6,269 bases of DNA, taken from an uncultured Bacteroidota bacterium. Its GTDB lineage: Bacteria > Bacteroidota > Bacteroidia > 2-12-FULL-35-15. The translations under genes and the position numbers were made by a program. The stretch spans positions 1 through 6,269 of the forward strand of contig CAISYK010001125.1 of NCBI GenBank assembly GCA_903889605.1, in the 5' to 3' direction. Of this stretch, positions 1 through 6,075 are shown in pieces. Every line of letters starts with the position of its first letter. Position 1 is the first letter of the stretch. The notes beneath the pieces were generated by a model. The model saw nothing but the letters and a program-made list of their open reading frames with translations. It did not search any database and had not been told where the DNA came from.

Positions 1-975
1 ACATCAGCAACCTATTGTCAATCGGGCACTAATCCAACACCAATAATTACTGGTTTTGGCGGGGGGGTATTTTCGTCCACTCCAGCTGGCTTAGTAATAA
101 ATGCTGCAACAGGTACTATTACTTTATCGACAAGCTCTTTGGGTGTATACACCCTTTCCTATTCAACAAATGGTGCTTGTCATAATACGAGTTCAATAAC
201 TATGACGATAACAGATACCACACCTTCAGTAAATTTTAGTTATCCGGCATCTCCTTTTTGTCAAAATGGAATTAATCCTACTCCAACTTTTGGTACTGGG
301 TCAAGTGCGGGTATTTTTTCATCCGTTCCTGCAGGTTTAGCTTTTGTAAATCTTAATACAGGTGAAATAAATTTATCAATAAGTTTACCTGGTACATATA
401 CCATTACTAATTCTATTCCGGCAAGCGGAACATGCCTTGCCGCAAGCGGAACAACTATTGTAACAATAACTGCTTCGGATAATGCATCCTTTATTTATAC
501 TTCAGCGACGTATTGTCAATCAGGTACAGACCCATCACCAGTAATTACAGGTTTGCCGGGAGGAACTTTTTCATCAATTCCGGCAGGTTTAATTATTAAT
601 TCAACAACAGGGGCTATCGATTTATCAGCAAGCAGTTTGGGTATATATTCACTTTCCTATACTACATCCGGTATTTGCTCAAATATGAGTTCAATATCAA
701 TGACGATTACGAACGTTACACCTTCTTCTAATTTCAGTTATATAGGAACTCCTTTCTGTCGAAATGGAAATAATCCTTTCCCAACTTTTGGTATAGGTTC
801 AAGTGCAGGTGTTTTTTCAGCAATCCCTGCAGGTATTGTATTTGCACATGTAAATACCGGTGAAATTGATTTAGGAGCAAGTTCGCCGGGCACATATACT
901 GTTATTAATACCATTCCGGTAAGCGGTTTATGTCTTGCTTCAAGCTCTACAAGCTCAGTAACTATCACATCTTCT
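1..975 (+). repeat. Tandem coding repeat, period 498 nt (166 aa), an A-B dimer of Ig-like domains
   Basis: Base 1 (ACATCAGCAACCTATTGTCA) aligns with base 499, and base 241 (the start of TATCCGGCATCT) aligns with base 739. Both offsets are exactly 498 nt, with no indel between units. Each period holds an A unit (YCQSG, PAGL.IN..TG.I.LS.SSLG.Y) and a B unit (FC.NG, SSAG.FS..PAG, NTGEI.L). The second copy fades at about 970-975, where the PKD-like domain begins. The repeat probably continues upstream of the window, since base 1 falls inside an A unit. Confidence 0.9.
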
Positions 976-2025
976 CCAATAATAACAGCTACACCATCTT
1001 CTCAAAATATTTGTACCGGAGATACAACATCTATTGCCTTATCAAGTTCAATAGCCGGTACAACATATCACTGGGCGGTAACTCAGGCAGGAGCAGCAGG
1101 AGGATCAGCAGATTCGATTTCTATTATTGCTCAAATATTAACAGCAACAGCAGCAAATCAAGGTACGGCAGCATATACTATTACCTCTGAAGCGAATGGC
1201 TGTATCGGCACCCCGATAGTTGTACCAATTACAATTAATCCATTGCCTCTGGCAGGCTCGATGGGTGTTGTAATTACACCTGCCAACTGTTCCGACAGTG
1301 CTGGTTCTATTTCTGGAATTGTGATTCCGTCAGGTCAAAATTCTCTTAGTTATATATGGCAGAATACCCTTGGTGATACTGTAGAAATAGGAAGTGAAAA
1401 TCTAAATAATGCGGTTCCAGGATCATATTCTTTAACTATGAGTGATGCAATCGGCTGTACCGTTGTATTAGGTCCTTATATAGTAACATCCACGTCGAAT
1501 GTTATTGCTGCATTTACTGCAAATCCAACAACCGGGCAAACACCTTTAACCGTAGTCTTTACAAATGGAAGTACTAATGCGACCCATTATTTATGGCAGT
1601 TTGGAACAACAGATACATCAACCCAGGTTGATCCCCATTATACAATTGTGCCATCAGGTCAATTCCAAATTTGTTTGACTGCATACAACTCTTTCAATTG
1701 TATTGATACAACTTGTACAACTATTGTAGTGGATCAAAACTCGTTATTTATTATTCCAAATGTATTTACACCAAACGATGATGATGTAAATGATATTTTC
1801 ACAGTTCAGGGAGTTGCTTTAAAAACCATGGATGCAGAAATATTTAACCGCTGGGGACAAAAAATATTTGAGTGGCATACCACCAACGGAGGCTGGGATG
1901 GCCGAACAGCCAGCGGACTTCCAGCACCAAGCGGAACTTATTATTACATAATCAAAGCTACAGGTAAGGATGGAAAAGAATATTTTGAAAAAGGCTCCTT
2001 TTCACTTATGCGTGATAGTAAATAG
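1..2025 (+). CDS. Large modular surface/adhesin-like protein with C-terminal T9SS (CHU_C) sorting domain, 5'-truncated by the window
   Basis: The frame is open from base 1 to the TAG at 2023-2025, so this is the C-terminal 674 residues of a longer protein; no start is visible and the TTG at 139 is only an internal Leu codon. Domains, numbered from base 1: four Ig-like units in A-B-A-B order (1-325), a PKD-like domain (about 326-416, with YHWAV and NGCIG), a SprB-like domain (417-500, PGSYSLTMSDAIGC), a PKD domain (about 503-580, TPLTVVFTN then YLWQFG) and a CHU_C domain (581-674). Each Ig-like unit keeps two Cys (6/60, 87/145, 172/226, 253/311), which could form disulfides after export. In the family, such architecture belongs to T9SS-exported adhesins or matrix proteins of Bacteroidota. 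The export route is well supported; the ligand is unknown. No catalytic domain is seen in this part. Confidence 0.93.
   Translation, partial: TSATYCQSGTNPTPIITGFGGGVFSSTPAGLVINAATGTITLSTSSLGVYTLSYSTNGACHNTSSITMTITDTTPSVNFSYPASPFCQNGINPTPTFGTGSSAGIFSSVPAGLAFVNLNTGEINLSISLPGTYTITNSIPASGTCLAASGTTIVTITASDNASFIYTSATYCQSGTDPSPVITGLPGGTFSSIPAGLIINSTTGAIDLSASSLGIYSLSYTTSGICSNMSSISMTITNVTPSSNFSYIGTPFCRNGNNPFPTFGIGSSAGVFSAIPAGIVFAHVNTGEIDLGASSPGTYTVINTIPVSGLCLASSSTSSVTITSSPIITATPSSQNICTGDTTSIALSSSIAGTTYHWAVTQAGAAGGSADSISIIAQILTATAANQGTAAYTITSEANGCIGTPIVVPITINPLPLAGSMGVVITPANCSDSAGSISGIVIPSGQNSLSYIWQNTLGDTVEIGSENLNNAVPGSYSLTMSDAIGCTVVLGPYIVTSTSNVIAAFTANPTTGQTPLTVVFTNGSTNATHYLWQFGTTDTSTQVDPHYTIVPSGQFQICLTAYNSFNCIDTTCTTIVVDQNSLFIIPNVFTPNDDDVNDIFTVQGVALKTMDAEIFNRWGQKIFEWHTTNGGWDGRTASGLPAPSGTYYYIIKATGKDGKEYFEKGSFSLMRDSK
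1741..2022 (+). other. CHU_C / gliding-motility-associated C-terminal domain (type B T9SS sorting signal)
   Basis: These are the last 94 residues of the first protein. The signature is PNVFTPNDDDVNDIF near its start, IFNRWGQKIFE in the middle, GGWDG, and SGTYYYIIKA followed by a short final strand, ending a few residues before the stop. This is the classic family pattern (gliding motility-associated C-terminal domain, CHU_C). In the known family it directs passage through the T9SS translocon. Its intact end shows that the gene is not truncated at the 3' side. Confidence 0.95.
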
Positions 2026-2058
2026 ACAAGTTTCCAAATAAAAAGGAAAAAGATTTTA

Positions 2059-2127
2059 ACACAGAGAAAGAACTGAGATTCGCAGAGAAAAACTTTAAAA
2101 ACTGTGAAAATCTATTTAACTCTGTGT
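2059..2127. repeat. Degenerate inverted repeat of the ACACAGAG...CTCTGTGT type in the intergenic spacer
   Basis: ACACAGAG at 2059-2066 is the exact reverse complement of CTCTGTGT at 2120-2127, with a 53-nt spacer. A second CGCAGAG at 2081-2087 could pair with CTCTGTG at 2120-2126 if one G.U pair is allowed, so two alternative hairpins share the right arm. The left arm carries two related direct repeats, ACAGAGAAAG and GCAGAGAAAA. This resembles the CACAGAG-rich palindromic intergenic repeats found scattered in many bacterial genomes, including Bacteroidota, but here it is eroded. It lacks a T-run, so it is not a clear terminator for the upstream gene, although the hairpin could still affect the mRNA 3' end. 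Confidence 0.5.
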
Positions 2128-2187
2128 CTTCTGTTTTGAAAATTTAATTGGAAAGATGTGTGATAGATAAAAAGGCAAATATGTGCA

Positions 2188-2195
2188 TAATTTTG
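2188..2195 (+). promoter_or_regulatory. Candidate Bacteroidota -7 promoter box (TAATTTTG) for the second gene
   Basis: TAATTTTG matches the Bacteroidota primary sigma factor -7 consensus TAnnTTTG at every fixed position. It lies 43 nt before the ATG at 2239, so a transcript would start near 2201-2203 with a leader of about 37 nt. No clear TTG -33 element lies 17-23 nt upstream, where the sequence reads GTGTGATAGATAA; this lowers confidence. Confidence 0.45.
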
Positions 2196-2222
2196 TTGGA
2201 AAATAGTATCGTTTATTTATAC

Positions 2223-2229
2223 AAGGGAG
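2223..2229 (+). promoter_or_regulatory. Shine-Dalgarno-like site supporting the ATG at 2239
   Basis: AAGGGAG ends nine bases before the ATG at 2239, a workable spacing, while the alternative ATG at 2287 is preceded only by an A/T-rich stretch. Bacteroidota often initiate without a Shine-Dalgarno sequence and favour A-rich leaders, so this site supports the upstream start without settling it. Confidence 0.4.
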
Positions 2230-2238
2230 TAATTCATA

Positions 2239-5200
2239 ATGAAAACAAGCTGTTTAGTTAAAGAAAAGTGTATAAAATATAGAACTATGAAGAATTTTAA
2301 ATTATCCAAACAAATTATACTCGTATGTTTTACATACTGTTGTATGATTATTAGTTTATCAATTAAAGCACAGGGTAATGTTGGTATTGGTACTAATACG
2401 CCTGATGCCAGCGCAATTTTAGAATTGCTCTCAACTAACAAAGGTATGTTAGTCCCTAGAATGAATACTGCAGGAATGACTGCTATTCCTAATCCAGCCA
2501 ACTCCTTGCTGGTATATAATACCGATTCAATGTGTTATTTTTTTTACAGATTACCAAGCCTTACCTGGGTTTCATTGTGTAATAGCGGCTTCGGAGGCGG
2601 AGGGGGCACTGGTGCGGTTGGTAATACAGGAAATACAGGGTGGGCTGGTGCAGCAGGATATACCGGAACAACAGGTTCTACAGGAAGTCAGGGCTTCAGT
2701 TGTTGGGATACAAATCAAAATGGAATTAATGACCCAGCCGAGGATATTGATGGTAATGGGGTGTGGAATGTTAATGACTGTAATGCAGGTGTAGCGGTGC
2801 CGGGCCCAAATGGCTACACAGGATCAACTGGTTTGGTCGGTTCTACAGGCGCAACAGGGGCGACAGGATTTATAGGTGCAACTGGGGTGACTGGAGCCGG
2901 AGTTACTGGTTATACTGGAGCAACAGGTTCTACAGGAATCCAGGGATTCAGCTGCTGGGATACAAATCAAAATGGAATTAATGACCCAGCCGAGGATATT
3001 GATGGAAACGGGCTTTGGAATGTAAATGACTGTAATGCAGGCGTTCCAGTTCCAGGACCAAATGGGGGGACAGGCTTTACTGGATCAACTGGTATTACAG
3101 GACCAACCGGCATTACAGGACGAACAGGTATTACAGGAAGTACTGGTTCTACAGGTAACATAGGCGCAATTGGCTCTACAGGAATAACTGGCGCTGCCGG
3201 TAATACAGGGGCAACAGGGTTTGGAAATACAGGGTCAACAGGAGCTATAGGTTCGACGGGCATTACTGGTATTTTGGGTAATACAGGATCAACAGGCCAG
3301 GGAAGCACAGGTTCAACTGGCAATATTGGTTCAACAGGTGCTGATTTAGGTACACATTGGACAATTACAGGTAACGGTGGCACAACACCTGGTACAAATT
3401 TTATCGGCACAACCGATGGTCAGGATTTAGCAGTAAGGACGAACAGTGCGGAGAAAATGAGAATTACATCTTCCGGCAATGTTGGTATTGGTACAACAAC
3501 TCCTGGTACGAAGCTGTGGGTTTCGCAAGGTGACATTGTTGCAACAAAAAATGGTTTTTGCTCATTTTATTCTGCAGCTTATCACACAACTGAACATCCT
3601 GTATTTATGGGTCTGAGGGGCAGGGGCACTGAAAGTTTTCCTACATATCCTCAGTCAGGTGATGTAATATCATTTTTTGGAGGAAGGGATGCTATCGAAG
3701 GAAGTTACCCTAATTCAATTTATGGAGGCGCAGAAATGCGTATAACTGCCACTGAGAATTATTCAATAGCAAATAAAGGTAATAAAATTGATTTTTATAC
3801 AACACCCAACAATACAACTCAGACTACATTAAAGATGACAATCGGAGAAAACGGTAATGTAGGCATAGGAACCAGCACAACAACCTATAAGTTTATGGTA
3901 GACCATGGCGGAAATATGCAGACTAATATTTTCAGCAGCGGCAACGAATGGGGAATGGGATTTTTTGATGCAGGGAGTCTTCGATCAGCCGTTTTTTATT
4001 CTAAATTCCTTTCTCCTTCAGCTTTGGTAATGAAAACATGGACTGCTGAACCAATTCATTTTATCGTGAATAATAATACAATCGCAATGACTGTAGCAGG
4101 TACAGGGAATGTTGGCATTAATACTACCAGCCCAGCAGCTAAATTGGAAATTGATGGATCTTCAGGAACAACAATAAAAATAGTGGATGGCAATCAGGCA
4201 TCCGGTAAGGTACTTACGTCAGATGCTTCTGGTCAAGGGAGCTGGCAAACCCCAAGCGGAGGAGGAGGGAGCGGTTGGCTAACCTTAGGAAACGCAGGCA
4301 CAACGCCGGGTACAAATTTTATCGGCACTACCGATGCCCAGGATTTAGCTGTAAGGACGAACAATACAGAGAACTTGCGAATTACATCTTCCGGCAATGT
4401 TGGTATCGGTACAACTACTCCTAGTGCTAAATTTGTGGTTGACCACGGGGGAAATGTGCAAACCATCATAGGCGGTTCAACCACCGAATGGGGTGTTGGA
4501 TTTTTGGATGGAGGTAGTTTAAGAGCAGATGTTTTTTATTCTAAATTGCTATCTCCTCCTGCATTGGTTATAAAGACCTATTTTGCTGAACCAATTCATT
4601 TTGTAAACCAGGGTACAATTATTATGACTATGGCATCATCCGGCAATGTCGGAATCAATACAACGAGCCCGGCAGCAAAATTGGAAATTGATGGATCTTC
4701 GGGAACAACGATAAAAATTGTGGACGGAAATCAGGCAGCTGGGAAGGTTCTGACCTCAGATGCTGCCGGGCAGGGCAGCTGGCAAACACCGAGCGGAGGA
4801 GGCGGTTGGCTTACCCTTGGAAATGCAGGTACAACAGCAGGTACAAATTTTGTCGGCACTACTGATGCTCAGGATTTAGCCTTCAGGACAAACAATGCTG
4901 AGAAAATGAGAATTTCCTCATCAGGCAATGTGGGCATAGGAACCAGCACAACAACCTATAAGTTTATGGTAGATCATGGCGGAAATATGCAGACTAATAT
5001 TTTCAGCAGCGGCAACGAATGGGGGATGGGCTTTTTTGATGCAGGGAGTCTTAGATCAGCCGTTTTTTATTCTAAATTTCTTTCTCCTTCAGCTTTGGTA
5101 ATGAAAACATGGGCTGCAGAGCCAATTCACTTTGTTGTAAATAACAGCACAATTGCTATGACAGTAACAGGTGCAGGCAGTGTGGGTATCGGCACCACAT

Positions 5201-6075
5201 CGCCAGGATATACATTAGATGTAATTGGCACAGCTCAAATGACGGGTTTCAAATTGCCTACAGGTGCTTCCAATGGTTTTGTTTTGACTTCAAATGGGAG
5301 CGGAGTTGGGACATGGCAGGCTGTTAGTTCTGGAATTAGCGGCAGCGGCAGTACGAATTACGTTCCGAAATTTACAGCAGCAACCACAATCGGCAGCAGC
5401 AGCATATATGATGATGGAACATACGTTGGTATAGGAACAACTGCTCCGGCTGGAAAGCTGGAGGTAAAAGGCAACGGCAGTGGCAGCGGTACGTATGGTT
5501 TTGGTGTGAAGAATAGTGCTGGTACTTATTCATTTGTACTGCGTGATGATGGGGTGTCATATCTCAATGCTATAGGTGTAGGTATAGGAACAACTACTCC
5601 ATCACAGGCGCTGCATGTAATCGGCAATATTTGTTATACAGGTACGTCTGGAGCGTGTTCTGACATTCGTTACAAGAAAAATATTACCCAGTTAAGCAGT
5701 TCGCTTGCAAACTTATTAAGGATACAAGGGGTTAACTATTTTTGGCGGGCCGATGAATTCCCTCAAAATAAATTCAATAGTGAAAAACAAATTGGTTTTA
5801 TCGCTCAGGATATAGAAAAAATTTACCCTGAAGTTGTTCTAACTGATAAAGAAGGATATAAGTCGATAGACTATTCACGATTAACGCCTGTTTTGGTAGA
5901 AGCGATTAAAGAACAACAGAAATTAATTGAAGGTCAGCAGTCGGCAATTAGCCATTTCAAAAATGCGAATGATGATATGAAATCTGAAATTGAAGACTTA
6001 AAAAAAGCCAACAATAGTCAGGAAAGCCGTTTGAAGAAATTAGAAGAACTTTTAGGAAGCAAAACGAAAAAATGA
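2239..6075 (+). CDS. Collagen-like, tail-fibre-like surface protein with C-terminal Peptidase_S74 chaperone domain
   Basis: This 1278-residue protein is predicted to be exported and to form a trimeric fibre. In order: signal peptide (17-45), a head with GNVGIGTNTP and KGMLVPRM then LLVYNTD (46-114), collagen-like Gly-X-Thr segments (125-367) interrupted by two Cys-bracketed calcium-loop modules (155-181 and 239-265), three stalk modules (from Trp374, Trp680 and Trp857), a linker with more GNVGIG-like motifs (to about 1140), the S74 domain from Ser1141 with the Lys1146 partner, and a coiled coil (about 1219-1272). The start at 2239 has a Shine-Dalgarno-like site; a start at 2287 would give a more ordinary signal peptide, and both are in frame. 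No T9SS sorting domain is present. The surface fibre or adhesin role is inferred from architecture; the binding target cannot be read. A phage tail fibre is possible by ancestry, but no phage neighbours are seen. Confidence 0.93.
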   Translation: MKTSCLVKEKCIKYRTMKNFKLSKQIILVCFTYCCMIISLSIKAQGNVGIGTNTPDASAILELLSTNKGMLVPRMNTAGMTAIPNPANSLLVYNTDSMCYFFYRLPSLTWVSLCNSGFGGGGGTGAVGNTGNTGWAGAAGYTGTTGSTGSQGFSCWDTNQNGINDPAEDIDGNGVWNVNDCNAGVAVPGPNGYTGSTGLVGSTGATGATGFIGATGVTGAGVTGYTGATGSTGIQGFSCWDTNQNGINDPAEDIDGNGLWNVNDCNAGVPVPGPNGGTGFTGSTGITGPTGITGRTGITGSTGSTGNIGAIGSTGITGAAGNTGATGFGNTGSTGAIGSTGITGILGNTGSTGQGSTGSTGNIGSTGADLGTHWTITGNGGTTPGTNFIGTTDGQDLAVRTNSAEKMRITSSGNVGIGTTTPGTKLWVSQGDIVATKNGFCSFYSAAYHTTEHPVFMGLRGRGTESFPTYPQSGDVISFFGGRDAIEGSYPNSIYGGAEMRITATENYSIANKGNKIDFYTTPNNTTQTTLKMTIGENGNVGIGTSTTTYKFMVDHGGNMQTNIFSSGNEWGMGFFDAGSLRSAVFYSKFLSPSALVMKTWTAEPIHFIVNNNTIAMTVAGTGNVGINTTSPAAKLEIDGSSGTTIKIVDGNQASGKVLTSDASGQGSWQTPSGGGGSGWLTLGNAGTTPGTNFIGTTDAQDLAVRTNNTENLRITSSGNVGIGTTTPSAKFVVDHGGNVQTIIGGSTTEWGVGFLDGGSLRADVFYSKLLSPPALVIKTYFAEPIHFVNQGTIIMTMASSGNVGINTTSPAAKLEIDGSSGTTIKIVDGNQAAGKVLTSDAAGQGSWQTPSGGGGWLTLGNAGTTAGTNFVGTTDAQDLAFRTNNAEKMRISSSGNVGIGTSTTTYKFMVDHGGNMQTNIFSSGNEWGMGFFDAGSLRSAVFYSKFLSPSALVMKTWAAEPIHFVVNNSTIAMTVTGAGSVGIGTTSPGYTLDVIGTAQMTGFKLPTGASNGFVLTSNGSGVGTWQAVSSGISGSGSTNYVPKFTAATTIGSSSIYDDGTYVGIGTTAPAGKLEVKGNGSGSGTYGFGVKNSAGTYSFVLRDDGVSYLNAIGVGIGTTTPSQALHVIGNICYTGTSGACSDIRYKKNITQLSSSLANLLRIQGVNYFWRADEFPQNKFNSEKQIGFIAQDIEKIYPEVVLTDKEGYKSIDYSRLTPVLVEAIKEQQKLIEGQQSAISHFKNANDDMKSEIEDLKKANNSQESRLKKLEELLGSKTKK
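2287..2373 (+). other. Signal peptide of the fibre protein, with an alternative start codon
   Basis: From the ATG at 2287 the protein reads MKNFKLSKQ, then a hydrophobic core (IILVCFTYCCMIISLSI), then KAQ. This is a compact Sec signal peptide of about 28 residues, with likely cleavage before or after the Gln. The mature protein would begin at or next to GNVGIG. Starting at 2239 adds 16 polar, Lys/Cys-containing residues in front, which is unusual for a Sec signal. I therefore consider 2287 a serious alternative start. Confidence 0.8.
2701..2781 (+). repeat. Cys-bracketed double calcium-loop module, copy 1
   Basis: Residues 155-181 start and end with Cys and contain two back-to-back 12-residue loops. 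D157-x-N-x-N-G-x-x-D-x-x-E168 resembles an EF-hand loop. D169-x-D-G-N-G-x-x-N-x-x-D180 fits the dockerin-type calcium loop pattern. The module sits between collagen segments 1 and 2, preceded by GFS and followed by a VPGPN hinge. Calcium binding and a Cys155-Cys181 disulfide are inferred. Similar CWD..NGINDPAED inserts are, to my recollection, recurrent in Bacteroidota collagen-like proteins. Confidence 0.75.
2953..3033 (+). repeat. Cys-bracketed double calcium-loop module, copy 2
   Basis: Residues 239-265 repeat copy 1 at an offset of exactly 252 nt (84 codons). The only residue change between the two Cys is Val to Leu in the second loop. Fifty bases (2704-2753 and 2956-3005) are identical between copies. 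The surrounding collagen, from GYTG.TGSTG up to the module, is also repeated, so the duplicated unit runs from about 2656 to 2907. Confidence 0.78.
3358..5208 (+). repeat. Three tandem stalk modules with GNVGIG motifs
   Basis: Modules begin at Trp codons 3358, 4276 and 4807. Each has TTPGTNF.GTTD.QDLA.RTN (TTAGTNF in module 3), then GNVGIGT, then a VDHGGN...EWG.GF.D.GSLR..VFYSK.LSP.ALV segment, then a second GxVGI.TTSP. Modules 1 and 2 continue with KLEIDGSSGTTIKIVDGNQA.GKVLTSDA and a Gly-rich linker; module 3 lacks that tail. Module 2 spans 531 nt (177 codons). Module 1 is 918 nt because of an extra region. Across the whole protein GNVGIG-like motifs start at 2374, 3475, 3853, 4105, 4393, 4642, 4924, 5176, 5419 and 5575. 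Confidence 0.88.
3508..3852 (+). other. Unique domain inserted in the first stalk module (tail-fibre knob-like)
   Basis: Modules 2 and 3 have one GNVGIG between RTN and VDHGG, while module 1 has two, 378 nt apart, with this domain between them. It contains GLRGRGTESFP, QSGDVISFFGGRD, AEMRITATENYS and KIDFYTTPNNTTQTTLKMTI. That order (RGT, then SGD, then A.E, then F.T.....MTI) recurs in tail-fibre-like proteins of Bacteroidota and phages. It is the least repetitive part of the fibre body and may be a lateral knob used for binding; this role is inference. Confidence 0.6.
5659..5925 (+). other. Peptidase_S74 intramolecular chaperone domain with predicted self-cleavage site
   Basis: The domain opens with SDIRYKKNI at residue 1141, continues with LLRIQGVNYFWR, IGFIAQDIEKIYPEVV (1185-1200) and IDYSRLTPVLVEAIKEQ, and is followed by a heptad-like helix to about 1272. 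In characterised phage fibres and endosialidases this domain trimerises, helps the beta-structured stalk fold, and then cleaves itself off just before the Ser using a Ser-Lys pair. Ser1141 and Lys1146 keep the expected five-residue spacing, so cleavage between Cys1140 and Ser1141 is plausible. This would release 138 residues. Whether it happens here cannot be read from sequence. Confidence 0.9.

Larger units (their letters stand above)
2611..3339 (+). repeat. Collagen-like Gly-X-Thr region in three segments
   Basis: Segment 1 (2611-2691) is nine uninterrupted triplets from GAV to GSQ. Segment 2 (2803-2943) has fifteen triplets plus one GA doublet. Segment 3 (about 3055-3339) has about 30 triplets with three breaks (GG, GFG, GQG). 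The third position of the triplet is Thr in most cases, and Pro is almost absent except in GPN and GPT. Gly-X-Thr collagen-like regions are known from bacterial surface and spore proteins, where Thr can be glycosylated. The triple-helix fold is inferred from periodicity. The breaks fall between segments or at short doublets, as expected for flexible points in a rod. Confidence 0.9.

Noticed and set aside
738..968. Minus-strand open frame of 76 codons inside the first gene.
   Set aside because: It lies fully within a clear coding region with strong domain matches and has no independent family features.
930..1190. Plus-strand open frame of 86 codons rich in Ser, Tyr and Asn in another frame.
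   Set aside because: The composition reflects a shifted reading of Ser/Thr/Ala-rich adhesin codons; the main frame is intact across it.
2031..2049. TTTCC...GGAAA hairpin as a terminator of the first gene.
   Set aside because: It has only five base pairs, three of them A-T, a nine-base A-rich loop and no following T-run.
2217..2501. Minus-strand open frame of 94 codons over the signal peptide and head region.
   Set aside because: It is antisense to a well-supported start and signal peptide, and the residues do not form a known domain.
2612..2794. Plus-strand open frame of 60 codons within the collagen region.
   Set aside because: It is an out-of-frame reading of the Gly-X-Thr and calcium-loop codons.
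2967..3410. Minus-strand open frame of 147 codons rich in Pro-Val (PV.PV pattern).
   Set aside because: It is the antisense of Gly-X-Thr codons: GGx and ACx triplets read backwards give Pro and Val. It has no start context and no recognisable domain.
4233..4484. Minus-strand open frame of 83 codons in the stalk modules.
   Set aside because: It arises from the antisense of Gly/Thr-rich repeats, with no initiation signal.
3358..5208. Regular repeats considered as a CRISPR array.
   Set aside because: The period is over 500 nt, the repeats are in frame and protein-coding, and there are no short spacers.
5372..5560. Minus-strand open frame of 62 codons rich in His and Cys.
   Set aside because: It is antisense to Gly/Ser/Ala-rich linker codons; the His/Cys richness is a composition effect and not a metal-binding motif in register.
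2239..6075. Prophage tail-fibre gene.
   Set aside because: S74 and GNVGIG motifs suit phage fibres, but the protein has a Sec signal peptide and a collagen rod, and its neighbour is a T9SS-sorted host protein; no phage gene is visible.
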